Shown piece by piece: positions 10,600 through 21,825 of a DNA stretch of 64,000 nucleotides (position 1 is the stretch's first letter; the number at the start of each line of letters is the position of its first letter). Under the pieces are notes generated by a model. It did no database searches and was not told the DNA's origin. It saw only the letters and a list, made by a program, of their open reading frames with translations. Origin of the DNA: Symsagittifera roscoffensis (taxonomy: Eukaryota; Xenacoelomorpha; Acoela; Convolutidae); the NCBI RefSeq assembly GCF_963678635.1, contig NC_087068.1, forward strand, positions 28,522,318-28,586,317, in the 5' to 3' direction. The translations under genes were made by a program, and so were the position numbers.

Positions 10600-11345
10600 T
10601 TTGTAGCTGTCCTAATAAGGTAGAGAAAATTTTTTGTGCTGCTCAACTACATTAAATTATCCGTAGCCAGCTTTTCACCTCAACCGAATTCTTGAAAAAC
10701 TGTAGTCATATACGCCTAGTCAGTTTTAAAGTTTTGTTATGATTGTGGTAGGAACTTACTGACCTACTTTACAAAAAACCGGCTAACCTTTTTTTTTCAA
10801 TTCATCCAAGCAAAATCAAGTGTCACAACAAATTATCGATCAAAAAAGATTGAGTGATATATCATATTGTAGAATCTTAATGTCTCATTCTAACGCCATT
10901 AAAAATAATCTAAAATTTTTATCTCAAAATTTGTTTTCAGAGTCAGTTTATTCGGGCTTTATTTATTTTCAGTTTGATTATTCTGAGATTTGTTACAAAA
11001 TGTTGTTATGTAGAAAAATAAACCGTCTCTTCAAACACAAAAATGACCACGTATTTTTGATCGATGATACTTGTACCAGACTAGACGGACGAGATGAAAA
11101 CATGAAGGCAAAATAATAAGAATTTTTCCTAAATATGCACGAAAATATTAAACAATTATGCCTACTTATTTTTTGAAGTTTTTCTGGTAATGTGATCGGA
11201 TATTTTGGTGCTACTTCACCGCAACCGGCTATCCAGTTTTTCATCCCGCAGCCGAATTTGTGGAAAAAAAATGTTAGTCAACTATGCCTAGTCAATTTTT
11301 GTGGTTTTCTTTTTAAGGTGGTCGGAATTTCTGAGCTTCTTCACA
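10600..11345. repeat. Two direct partial copies of repeat family S
   Basis: The segments at about 10660-10760 and 11200-11340 share, in order, a block ending in TTTTTCA, CAACCGAATT or CAGCCGAATT, a GAAAAA stretch, and TAGTCA...TATGCCTAGTCA. The second copy also contains GTGATCGGA and CAACCGGCTATCC, found again at 56.94-56.99 kb (inverted) and 62.88-62.93 kb. A 98-codon + frame at 10820-11116 lies between the copies and has no recognisable motif; I do not call it a gene. Confidence 0.5.
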
Positions 11346-13084
11346 TCTACTTTTGTTTGTTTTTCAACTCAGTTTTTATGCTTAACAAAAAAACCTCAAG
11401 AAAGATTGAGTGAAACTTCATGTTAAACCTCTTACACTTCTGATCCAAAGGACATTCAATTTTTTTCTAAATATTTTCTCGGGTAAAAAAGGTTTCAAAT
11501 AATTTCTGATATTTTCTGATGTTTTAAATTGCAGTATGATAATGCAGGCCCGAAAATTGATGTTTTAATTGTCCAAATTTCGCTCTGATTCTGCCAGTAT
11601 AAGTAAGTAGTACGTACTGTGCTGCTGTTGAAACTTTATGACCCGTTCTCATCTATCAGTGCTAGAAACTTCTCAAAAAACGACTTGCTTTATTCATTGC
11701 ATTAGACAGTGTGTAATGAATTTTGTACTCCGTCAAAGCTTAAAAAGGTAGTGTTTTGTCAAAACTCTTTGAAAAGTTTAAAATTTAAGAGCTTCGAGAA
11801 TTCAAAAAAGAAAAATTTTAAGGACATTAATTTGGCTTTCTTGTTGTTTCGACCAAGAAGAGATGAGGAGAAACTTATCAATTGTTGTTTGCAAGTGCTT
11901 CGGTAAATTGCATACCGTTTTGCGGAGACAAAATTATAATCAATTCTTTTTCATCAGGAATCAAAAATTTCAAAATTGCTGACCTTGATCTAAAAAACTT
12001 ATCTCAGAAAATGTTTGGCAAAAAGGGCTTTCGTGTGGTCTTGTGAGAACATGGAAACTCAATCGATCCTAATAAAATTGTTTTTAAAACTTACATGAAT
12101 GTGGAAATTCTTGCAAGATTTAATTGCGCTAATAATGCGAATAAAACACCTACCTATAGCCAAAATTTGGAGGCCGATTTTGAACACCTTTATGATTGAA
12201 TGCCTTTCATTCTCTGAAACTGAAAATTAGCTAAATTAGACTCCCTTTATTTCGGCGAATTGAATTTGATTGAGAATGAATTTTTTTGGTTGAATTGTTT
12301 GAATTTTGAATGCTCTGAATTGTGGCAAACAAATTGGTCCAAATGCGTATAGGGATTTTCGAGTTTTGAATTTTTGGTCAGTATATTAATTTGGTCCTGA
12401 TCAAAAGCATAATTAAAGAAGACGAGAGCCCAGGAGACTGATATTCAAAAAATAATGATTTCCACCAAACAAAAAGCTTTCCTTTAGAAGAAAGAATGGA
12501 CAATTCAGTTTTATTGGCACCTTAAAAATGGCACTATATTCTAAAATTAATTAAAATTGAGCCTTAATTGATTCTTCAGATCTGTAAATCAAAATAAAGA
12601 AGTCAGACTTACAAATTTTTCAAAAAAGTGCAGCAATATATTTTAAAAATATTTCTCCCCTCGAATGCCAAACAACGTTAAATCAACGAATGGAAGATTA
12701 TCACCGAAAGTTTGGTCTTGAAATAAGATAACTTATAGAAAACCAGATACGAAAAACTGATGTCATAGAATCAGTTCATTTTTATTCCTCTAAGTTTCCG
12801 TCAGCGGAAAAACAAGTTACAGTGATTGGCCTAAAAATGACAGACAAACTAATCTAAATTGACAAAGTTTTTTTTTCCATCAGAGCTGTTTGAAAACGTA
12901 CCATTTGATTTAATGACGTTCTCTCAGGCTTGACACTGGGTTGTAAATAGTAAATTGTACGAGAGCTTTGTACTTGTCTGATTGTGAGACTGAAAACAGT
13001 TTATTAAGATAAATTTTATTTTATATAATAATATAGTTTATCCACCAACAACAAAATTGAAATAGGTTTTTGATATGAAAATTG
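11346..13084. other. AT-rich region, no gene seen
   Basis: Short open frames only (for example 11709-11906), without motifs or codon structure that would support them. No repeat or RNA gene recognised. Confidence 0.45.
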
Positions 13085-13235
13085 AAACCAGACTGCTCCA
13101 ATCAACGCGATGCCCTTGAATGTTCCGTTGCCATTTAATGTCTATGGAGTAGTGTTCCCTTTGAAAAAGAAATGGATAACTTTTCAGATTTTTTTTTTGA
13201 GACAACCTTCCCCCCACGCACTATGTTAAGTCAGA
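13085..13235 (+). repeat. Dispersed repeat family R, copy 3 (module P only)
   Basis: Reads CTGCTCCAATCAACGCGATG, then TGAATGTTCCGTTGCC, ATTTAATGTCTATGGAG and CCCCCCACGCACTATGTTAAG. The same succession is found at 17098-17275. Confidence 0.6.
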
Positions 13236-13345
13236 ACTAATCAGGCTAATCAGGCCTCGAAGAAATTAAATATTGAAAATGAATCAGAAGCGCTCAATAT
13301 AGAAAAAACAGTAAAAGAAAAAGCTAACAAATAAATTCAATCAAC

Positions 13346-16045
13346 TTGACTGAAGTCTTATTTTTTTTTGAAATGGAGAGAAATGTAGCAGAACGTCAGA
13401 TGGGCGACTTAAAAGACAGTTTTTTGTATTTTTCAAAAATAAGGTCCCTCAGATGCCATCATGACCAACTCGTTATAGATATAAATCAGTTAAAACAAAA
13501 ACCTTTGATTATTGCGCTATGCGAAACCTGGCTGTGTGATAATGATTATCTGAATCTCTATCATCTTGATGGCTACCATCCCTTAATTTCTAAACACCGG
13601 AAATATCCACGAGGTGGGGGATGTGCGTTTTATGTGCGCGACGATGTGAATTTTCAGTAAAACAGTGTAGAGGTTAATTTCGAATGCATCAACATATCTA
13701 TCGTGTATAAATCAGTCAAGACTAATATTTCCGTTGTCTATAAACCCCCACAGAGCAAAAATGAGATTTTTTTGAATCACTTTGAGAACTATCTTCTGTA
13801 CTTAAATGCTTTGAAAGCTAATTTTCTTGTTTGTAGAGATTTTAATATCGAAACTTTAGATTGCAAGCCAATTTCGAAATCTTATATTAATCTAATTAAA
13901 AGCTGTGGTGCTCATATTTTGAATAGAGATACATCTCGCATTACTCCAACATCGAGTAAATGTATTGATCATTTAATTGCTAATTTCGACGCCAACGTAA
14001 AAACACTGGATTCAACTATTTCTGATCATTTTCCCGTATTTTTATCAGGTTACGTGAATGTTGATCCGCAAGAAAAGCAAGATTACTGCTAAAGAAATCT
14101 TTAAAATCTTTACCGTTCCTCTTAAAATTTTATAAGCTTAGTGATCCCAATGAGAAATTATGTCTGTTAGTTGAATCTATAGCTTCATCAGTTGATCGTT
14201 TTGCTCCCTTAGAAAAATCGAAATCAAAAAAACAGTCATGGTACCGATTCAACCAAAAAGATCCTCAAAAACCGCGATCGGGTTTTCAGTAAGTGGGTAG
14301 AAAATCCTACTGAATTGAATAAATTGAAATTTTTTCAAGCTAGAAATTTAGCAACCAAGGTAATAAGAAATGAAAAAAGAGTTTATTACGACAAGAAAGT
14401 TCAAAATGGTAGAAATTCGAAAACGCTGTTCCAGGCCTTTAATGATTTTTGTAAAGGAAACTCCAAAAACACGAGTTTTTTTGCTACTGAAGTTTTTAAT
14501 GAATTTTTTTGCCTCAATTGGCGAGAGACTGAGAAATCCTGAATTTGATTACAAACAAGCGTTGGGTTATGTAGATCGCATCAAAAAATCAATGTTTTTT
14601 CTTGAAATTACCCACAAGGAAATTGAAAATGCCATATATGTTGAAAAATAAAGGTTCAAATGGTCATGATGGCATAAATAACAAAATTATAAAATTATCG
14701 CTCCCTAAAATTTCTGTAAGAATTTGCAGCCTTTTCAACCAATGTGTTGAGAGTGGTTATTTTCCTCAAGGCTTAAAAGTTGCAAAAGTTATTCCCCTTT
14801 TCAAGGGAGGTTTAAAAGAATCTTTGGAAAATTATAGACCTATTAGTTTACTCAGTTTTCTTAGCAAAATTTTCGAAAGGATAATATTCAATAGAATGTA
14901 TAACTTTGCTAACAAGCAGAAGATTCTTTATGAAAAACAATTTGGATTTCAAAAGAAAAAGTCATGCGTGGACGCATTAATCGAATTCACCGAAATTATT
15001 AGAGAGGGATGGGACAAAAAATTGGTTGGTCAATCAGGCCTTGTTGATCTCAAAAAAGCATTTGATACCATAAATCATGATCTTCTTTTGGCAAAATTGG
15101 AAAAATACGGCTTTAGAGGCCGGATTTTTTGTCTTCTGAAAAATTACTTTGCAAACCGGTTTCAATTTGTTCAAATTGATAATAAAAAACACCTTCTAAT
15201 CACTCTATATCATGTGGAGTACCACAAGGGTCGGTTTTAGGTCCGTTTTTGTTTTTAATATATATAAATGATCTACCGAAAATTGCTGAAGGATCTGAGG
15301 TTGTTCTATTTGCTGATGATACTACAATATGCAATGCAGAAAAAAATTGTTGCGATAGCTTTGATAGTTGGTTAAATAAAGTGGATAAATGGTTCAAAAC
15401 GAATAGACTTTGTGTCAATCCTGGTAAAACTCAAATAAAGAAATTTGGTAAAAACTTTTCAAAAGTTTTCCTTGCTCTTGGTACTACAGTTCAAATTACA
15501 AATGTGTGTAAATGTTTAGGCATTTTTGTTGATAAGAAACTCACTTTTAAATTTCACATTTTGTGGCATTGTCTGGAAAGCTAGGTATGTTTTTTCTAAA
15601 CAGCATATGCTTCGCTTCTACAAAGCATATGTAAATCCTACAATCACTTATGGAATTTTAATATACGGCAATACATCCCAATCTCATCTTAGCGAGATAA
15701 TGAAACTACAAAAAAGAATCTTGAGAGCAATTTTTTTCAAACGTAGATATGAATCAATTAAAGAAATTATGGACGAAAACAAATTGCTTACTGTTTTTGA
15801 TTTATACTTTTTTGAGATCTTTAAGTACTGGACAGAAAAAACGGTTTTCTGTCTCAGATTTACTCCCAAAAAAGTGGACCATGTATCAGGAGCAAAGCGA
15901 AATTAAAGTGGCAAAATTTTCTACTACCGCTAAACAGAGATCGCTTACAGTTAGAATTGTGCAGGCTTTTAACTATTTAAAGCAAAATGACTTGATACCT
16001 GTTAATATACATGAAATGTCAAAAGTTAGTTGTATGAGTCTCTAA
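13346..16045 (+). pseudogene. Non-LTR retrotransposon (LINE) with endonuclease and reverse transcriptase, broken
   Basis: A Jockey/CR1-type LINE ORF2 in pieces. Endonuclease: ALCETWLCDND (near 13520), VVYKPP (near 13735), CRDFNIE (degraded GDFN block, near 13835) and SDHFPVF (near 14020), the APE-like motifs that nick target DNA. Reverse transcriptase: GHDGINNKII, LFKGG, NYRPISLLS, ERIIFNRM, DLKKAFDTINH (14650-15090), then FADDTTI (near 15310), the catalytic YADD-equivalent. A C-terminal tail follows (YGILIYGN, near 15650). It is interrupted by stop codons (for example TAA at 13658-13660) and at least four frame changes, so no protein is made. I cannot assign the clade more precisely. The 3' end beyond 16045 has no clear poly(A) or microsatellite tail. 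Confidence 0.88.
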
Positions 16046-16594
16046 ACAATTTTTTCAAATTTACCTAAAAGACAATCAAGGTCTCTATAAACTGTTTTTT
16101 AATTTCAGCCCTTATTTTATTTTGTTTGTTGAATTGAACTCCCTCCAGGCATAATATATTGCTTTCGTATTCTTAATTTTTTCAAGGCAATTATAACTTG
16201 CAAACTACCAGATGTACCCGAACTCAGAAAAAGGCTACTTTGTTTTCCAATAAACTGGACTCAATAGGAGAACTATTTTGAATAGTTTTGATGCGCAGAA
16301 AAAAACTGGCTTCATTTTTGTCATTTTTATATTTTGATTTTTCTATGAACAAGGAAACCTGAGAATAAAACTCTCTATATATAAAATTCAAAATTCAGAA
16401 GAATTTTAACAAATATAAGCAAATATAAAACTTTCTTTAAAAGGTTCGAAACTCTGCATTAGAAATTAGACTCATAGCATCAATTTCTGAAAAATAGTGT
16501 GTTGCTGCACAAAGATAAAAATAGTATAGAATGCTCCATTGACACCAGTCTGAAAAATGAAAAAAAAAAACAAATAAAGAGTCCTAAGTTGATT
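16046..16594. other. AT-rich spacer, nothing recognised
   Basis: Likely includes the 3' end of the LINE to the left. No supported feature. Confidence 0.4.
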
Positions 16595-16602
16595 GTGAGA
16601 GG

Positions 16603-16806
16603 GGATCTAGTTAACAATTGCCACCCCTTTCAAGAAAGGGGGGGGGTCATTGTTAAGTAGATCAAAATGGTCGATTTTTCGACCAATCAGAATGCAGCAA
16701 AGTTAAAACTCTCAATAGAAATCTCAGTGCTAATTTACTGTATTTATTTATAGCAGTAAAGATTCTTAAGTAGGTACCACAAGGGGAGAGATTGTTAAGT
16801 AGATCC
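16603..16806. mobile_element. 204-bp MITE with 16-bp TIRs and 8-bp target duplication
   Basis: GGATCTAGTTAACAAT at 16603-16618 is inverted at 16791-16806 with one mismatch. Immediately outside both ends is the identical octamer GTGAGAGG (16595-16602 and 16807-16814), a target-site duplication. No coding capacity. Inside are a third copy of the end motif in direct orientation (16648-16662), a CCCCTTTC/GAAAGGGG stem and a short GTCGA/TCGAC stem. An 8-bp duplication fits hAT, P or Merlin superfamilies; the GG start does not decide among them. Confidence 0.8.
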
Positions 16807-17094
16807 GTGAGAGGAGATTGAAATATACAAACTTTTGCAATTTAAAATCATATAACTAAATATAGAATTCTCAAAAAATCTTTATATGAAGTTTGTATAC
16901 GAGGAAAATATCATACCAATGCAATGGATATTTTTTATATTAGGCATATTGGAACAAGAGTTGAAATGCTCGGTAATGCACTTTACTTTTGAGAAATACT
17001 TATTTCCATAAAGCTAGACGGCTATAGAAACAAAGATGATCCGTGCTCAATTAAATGCAAACTCAGAAAATTTAACAAAAACTTCATATACATT

Positions 17095-17640
17095 TTAACA
17101 AGACTGCTCGTATCAGGGCGAAGCCCTGGATGTTCCGACTGCCTTTTAATGTTTTTGGAGCAGTAATAACCTATAAAAAAAATTAAAGGTAATAAAATAA
17201 AATGAAAACTTTTTTTCGTCTGAAATTTGAAATTTTTTATGAAAATCATCCCCCCACACGCCATATTAAGAACAAAAGGATAAATTTTGCTCCTTGTAAC
17301 AGATCAATGATGGCAAATAAGCTTCTTTTAATCAATTTGGAACGATTTCTAAGACGGATTAAATCTCCGCTTACGCGTTAATAGCGCGAAATTTATGCGC
17401 GTTAATTGTCCCAAATTGGCCGAAATGGCAATCTTTAAACCGCCATAACTTTACGAAAAATGATCACAGGTGAAATATCTTTTCAAATTTAAAGTGACAT
17501 TTAAAATGATATAAACAAATTCCGTCAAAAATGGCTAGGTAAAAAGTCGAAATTTGTCTGAAAAAAAACCCCACCCCGAGCACAAATATTCCGTTACTTT
17601 CGTATCGAAAGTCGGAACAACAACAAGCAACTGAGCAATT
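17095..17640 (+). repeat. Dispersed repeat family R, copy 4 (P and Q modules)
   Basis: The longest copy. Module P (17098-17275) has CTGCTCGTATCAGGGCGAAG, TGGATGTTCCGACTGCC and CCCCCCACACGCCATATTAAG. Module Q (17310-17640) has GGCAAATAAGCTTC, ACGGATTAAATC, GCGTTAATAGCGCG, TGGCAATCTTTAAACC, ACAGGTGAAA and CACCCCGAGCACAA. The 80-codon minus frame over 17022-17264 looks fortuitous. Confidence 0.65.
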
Positions 17641-19030
17641 AAGTGAATTTTTGATCGCAATTTATATGAGCAACAAAATCAAGCAAACGAATTTGAAAAT
17701 TGGAACTAACTCTCTAACTGGACAATTTGATTCAATTTAATGTGCCAACGTTACGCAAAAACAACTATCGCTACAAACTTGATTACCCTTTATTCAAAAC
17801 GGGGCGGAGCAGAATGGTCTATGAGCAGAATGTGTCGAAAAGCAGAAAAACATTAACTTCAATAGACTTAAACGGGCTTCAATTATTAGAATAGTCAATA
17901 ATACCAAAAAAAATGAATAAATTTTTTGAAAAAATTAAATTACTCAAAGTATGTGTCAAATATTTGTTGCTTTGATAATATTGACAATTCTTATAATTAA
18001 ATTACCGATTAGCTTATAAAGTTTAATATTTTCTTACTGCTCTTGGACCCATTCTGTTCTTAAACCATTATGCTTAATGACTGGCCACCATTCAAAACTC
18101 GTAACATTTTTGATTAAAAATTCTTAATCTTTAATCAATCAAAACTTGCGATATAGGCAATCAATCAACAAGTTTTACAATCTTCAATAACATAGAAGAT
18201 AAGTTTTTATTTCAAAATTCAGACAGAAACATTCAATGATGGTTGATGTTGATATTAATCGCTTTCGCGTATAAATGTACATAGCTAGTAACTGTTTCTA
18301 GATCCTCCACAAATCAAATAGTTTAAACCCCTAAAACTCATAGTCTGCCTAAAGTTGAAAAACTTTCCTGAAGTTAAACAGGTTGTTAATCAACTTCTGA
18401 AGAAAGAATTGGATGTTTGCGCAAATTTTTCCTCAGACAATCTTCAACCTCTTTTTCCTTTCACCTCTTTTTCCGCCTCAAAAAAAGCATCAAAGTTTTG
18501 GTATACTGAGTGGTTTTGAGAGCTTCATACTAGGTTAAGAGTGAAGCAACAAAAGAGCTTGTCATGGCTTAAATTCTCCGTAGATCAATTTTTTAAAAAC
18601 AATCGGACAATGTTAACGAGTATTTTAAAAATAAAAATTTGCAGGTGGGGGAAGCAAATAGCTGTAACCAGTATTTTTGAGCTAATACTCCAATGACTTA
18701 GCTTATCTAAACTTGAATTGATAAAAATAAAGGAAAGAGTTTGATTAAGAGTTGTGTTTTTCTACTCAAACGCAAAAAAACCTGAACTCTCTAACTCCCA
18801 AAGACTTAGCTAAACAGTAGTCCAGGTCAGTCAAAACCTAATCATTTATTAAAGCGAGTAAGTCAATAGGACAATCACAACACTTCCCATGTTGGGGAAA
18901 ATTTTAATTGCTGGAACCAGATCTAAACTAGTATTTATCATTGGTTATTATTGTGAGATTTTATCTCTATAAAATATTAATACTAACAAACCATACTCCA
19001 TCAAACTAACCACCTATTTATTTGTAAAGT
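17641..19030. other. AT-rich region, no gene seen
   Basis: No ORF of note, no recognised repeat. The left part of element D's LTR may begin in the last tens of bases (a palindromic GTGTTGA...TGTCAACAC lies at about 19027-19055). Confidence 0.4.
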
Positions 19031-19263
19031 GTTGAAACTACTTGTAGTGTCAACACCAGAACAATTTGCATTAAACTTAGAATACAGTTGTTCTCATTCT
19101 GAAACTAACTCGCGCAAACCGGTGTACACTAGATCTATTGAGACTAGGAGATATAAGAGTAATATTAAGATTGGTATTAGACTAAGAAGTTGCACGAATC
19201 TATCCGGCCAAAAATAAGATCTGAAATTACTCTATGAGTACAGTAACCTATACATAACTCATC

Positions 19264-19273
19264 TGGTGCGACC
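19264..19273 (+). other. Primer-binding site of element D
   Basis: TGGTGCGACC, identical to the primer-binding site of element C (5860-5869, opposite strand). It follows CATAACTCATC, which could be the LTR end, and precedes a 1.7-kb leader. It implies an LTR-type element transcribed rightward from just upstream. The LTR itself could not be delimited. Confidence 0.5.
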
Positions 19274-19348
19274 AAAAGTCTCGAACAGACCTTGACAAAC
19301 CTAAAATTAGACAAAAATTAGATCGGAATTAGACAAAAACAACATTTC

Positions 19349-19588
19349 ATGAAAATGTTATATGACAAAAACTTAGTGGATATGTCTCTACGCCTCAATA
19401 GATCAGATCCAATATTCCGAACAATACGAGAACTACCCGGTATTGGAAGAAAACGTCGAACAAGAAACGACATACGACTAGGAAGACATCTACCAATTGA
19501 TTTCATGATAGTACGACAAAAACGAGATCAAACTTTTGTATTTAGGATACTACCAGCAGTAAATTTAAATTTTCATTTACTGACATAA
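19349..19588 (+). CDS. Small basic ORF in the leader of element D (79 aa)
   Basis: ATG-initiated frame rich in Arg and Lys (about a quarter of residues), with the segment IGRKRRTRNDIRLGRH. It lies 75 bp after the primer-binding site. No family recognised. It might be a small nucleic-acid-binding protein of the element, or a chance frame in C/A-rich leader DNA. Confidence 0.3.
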   Translation: MKMLYDKNLVDMSLRLNRSDPIFRTIRELPGIGRKRRTRNDIRLGRHLPIDFMIVRQKRDQTFVFRILPAVNLNFHLLT

Positions 19589-19884
19589 CATTTGAAATAA
19601 AAATTACTTTAAAATAACCTTTCATGGCGCTACTCTATTAATTAATAGAATAACGACTGATTAAAACAATACTTGTCGTTTTCCTTAAATCAGCTGTAAA
19701 TTGAATGACATCTTGAAAAAACATATATTAAATATAAAAATACAAAAATTAGTTAGTATGAATCACAAATTGTTAGTATTATAATTCATCACATCATCCC
19801 AGCTTCATCACCTAAAAACATAACAGCGAAATTCAAAAACAAACAGTCATCAAAATTAACACCAAACCTTAACGCTCTAACTTT

Positions 19885-20045
19885 AAACTATCAAGGCGTA
19901 TCCTTACTTTCACTTAACTTAATTCCATTTAAATAACAGATCATCAAGGCTTCCCTTGGATCTTTAAATTAAATTATTCTTAAATATTAAGTTTATCAAT
20001 ATTTGAATCTCTGATCATCAAGGCCCATCCTTGGATCAAATAGAA
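19885..20045 (+). repeat. Three ATCAAGGC...TCCTT(GGATC) repeats in the leader of element D
   Basis: The motif appears as CTATCAAGGCGTATCCTTA (near 19892), ATCATCAAGGCTTCCCTTGG (near 19941) and GATCATCAAGGCCCATCCTT (near 20015). Spacings are about 50 and 75 bp. The surrounding leader (19.6-20.99 kb) is conspicuously poor in G and T. Confidence 0.5.
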
Positions 20046-20990
20046 AAATTTTGTTCTCCCCCTCCACATTTAATTAGTGTCTAACGACCTCAAACATCGA
20101 TTCACTAACCAACCATTCAAAGACCCAGAATTAACAGAAATTTTTCAAAAAACCTTTAATTTTAATTAAGCTAAACAGTGGAGAACTTCGGTTACTCATC
20201 ATTCACTTGATCCCACTCCTCTTAGATGACCCAGGCTAAAATACTTATACATAGTAAGTCATAAAATGGCATCTAACGAACTACTTGCGTTCTAATTATA
20301 CCATAACCTTGTAGATCGATTTACTATTCTCCAACCCTTGATCACAAATCATAACCCCTAAGTAAGATTAGGTAGGTCAAATCTTAGCTTAGAATTAGTC
20401 ACCAGAAATTACAAATCATTATTCGGAACCAATATACGCTTTCTCTCCAAACCAAATATACGACCCAAATTAAGCTAACCACAAAAAATTGTAAGAACTA
20501 ACAGTTTAAAGCATTAGAACCCTTTGGGCATCCATCATCCTAAACCTTATGTCAAGAGACAATTTAGGAAACAAAGAAACAATCACAAAACACAATTGTT
20601 TAATTAACGACAAAAAATACGACCTCGTAATCAGAGAACACAGACAATCGGTAGGATATATAAGAAAAAAAAAGACAAACACTAGGAAAAAAGATACTTA
20701 TTAAAAAAAAACAAATTATTAGGAAAAGATTTTCAAAACAAAAAAACGCAGTCTCGGAATCAGAAACAACTGCAATACACGAACTTCATTATTTAAAATA
20801 CTCAATAAACAAAAATCATCAAATAGACGATCAACTATATTCACAGATCCAGAAACCACATCACAAGCATCAGTAAAAAGCAAACGGAAAATAAAAAATT
20901 GCTAAACAAATAAACCAATTCGTTTGTACAGTTCGAATCAACCAATAAGACACATTGAAAATTACACATTAACAGTAATACAACACAAAA

Positions 20991-21548
20991 ATGAATCGAA
21001 ATGAAGATAACTCAGAAAATTCAGTACTTCCATTTTTAATATCACCATTAAATGAACCTCGCGGACAATTAGAATTTTGTAAAAGTTTAATTGCAAACTT
21101 ATTCGAAAAAGAAGAAAGCCCATGCACAAAAAAATTTTCCGATGTAAAAATCAAAAGACAACTTCTCCATCAATATATCAAAAGTATATGTAGTCTCACA
21201 TCACAATATGGAATCTACACAATAGAAATCAGATCACCAAAGGCATTTCATGACAGATATCTCATTCAAACTGATGATGTAGATATTGATTTTTCGAAGA
21301 TTTTTACACAATACATCAAAAACATACAACACCAAAACTCACAAAGAGCAAACTCGATATTTAAAAACGATGTATCCTCTTTTATCTATAGCTGTTTATC
21401 TATATTAGAGTTGGGTGAACCCCAAAGCGATTCAACTACTCAAACATCTCGACATACAATTGTACGACAGGAAATACATATATTTTCAAAATTTCTACAT
21501 GCAATTCGAGAAAACCTAACAAATGATCAAATTACACAAAATGTTTAA
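20991..21548 (+). CDS. Unrecognised 185-aa ORF of element D
   Basis: An intact ATG-initiated frame after the leader of element D. I do not recognise the family. It is mostly helical in appearance, with mixed charge and no signal peptide, transmembrane segment or zinc knuckle. The N-terminus is acidic (MNRNEDNSENS), the middle has a DDVDIDFSKIF segment, and the C-terminus is hydrophilic. By position (first long ORF after primer-binding site and leader) it could be a Gag-like protein or an accessory factor. A second + strand ORF starts 24 bp after its stop. Confidence 0.55.
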   Translation: MNRNEDNSENSVLPFLISPLNEPRGQLEFCKSLIANLFEKEESPCTKKFSDVKIKRQLLHQYIKSICSLTSQYGIYTIEIRSPKAFHDRYLIQTDDVDIDFSKIFTQYIKNIQHQNSQRANSIFKNDVSSFIYSCLSILELGEPQSDSTTQTSRHTIVRQEIHIFSKFLHAIRENLTNDQITQNV

Positions 21549-21571
21549 AAAGATTTACAAAAAATCTTAGC

Positions 21572-21825
21572 ATGGTTCGTAATCGTTTTGTTAGTCACAA
21601 TATTGATCTTATTGAGCAAGCAAGAAAAAATTTTCGATTACAAAGTTTAGATGATGATACTGTACTAGCAGAACAATCAGACTATGTATGGGACCCTGAA
21701 TGTTCTTGTGAATTGTTTATCAATACACCAACAGATATATCAAGTCAGGCATTTAGCACTATTTCTTTTAATAAAGATTATGTTAGAGTATATCCACTTA
21801 CAGTTGACGCAACACCTTTAAACTA
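21572..21825 (+). CDS. Unrecognised ORF of element D, truncated by the junction with element A
   Basis: Starts with ATG at 21572, 24 bp after the previous ORF, and reads about 84 codons (MVRNRFVSHNIDLIEQARKN...VDATPLN) before the sequence changes abruptly into element A at about 21826. Codons beyond that point are antisense to the RNase H of element A and are not part of the protein. A DPECSCELF segment has two close cysteines. No family recognised. Confidence 0.5.

Noticed and set aside
10820-11116. 98-codon + frame in a gene-free region
   Set aside because: Lies between two copies of a dispersed repeat, AT-biased, no motif; cannot be supported as a gene.
19027-19263. Firm 5' LTR for element D starting at TGTAGTGTCAACACC
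   Set aside because: Only one end is plausible and no second copy exists in the window; the palindrome near 19027-19055 alone does not define an LTR.
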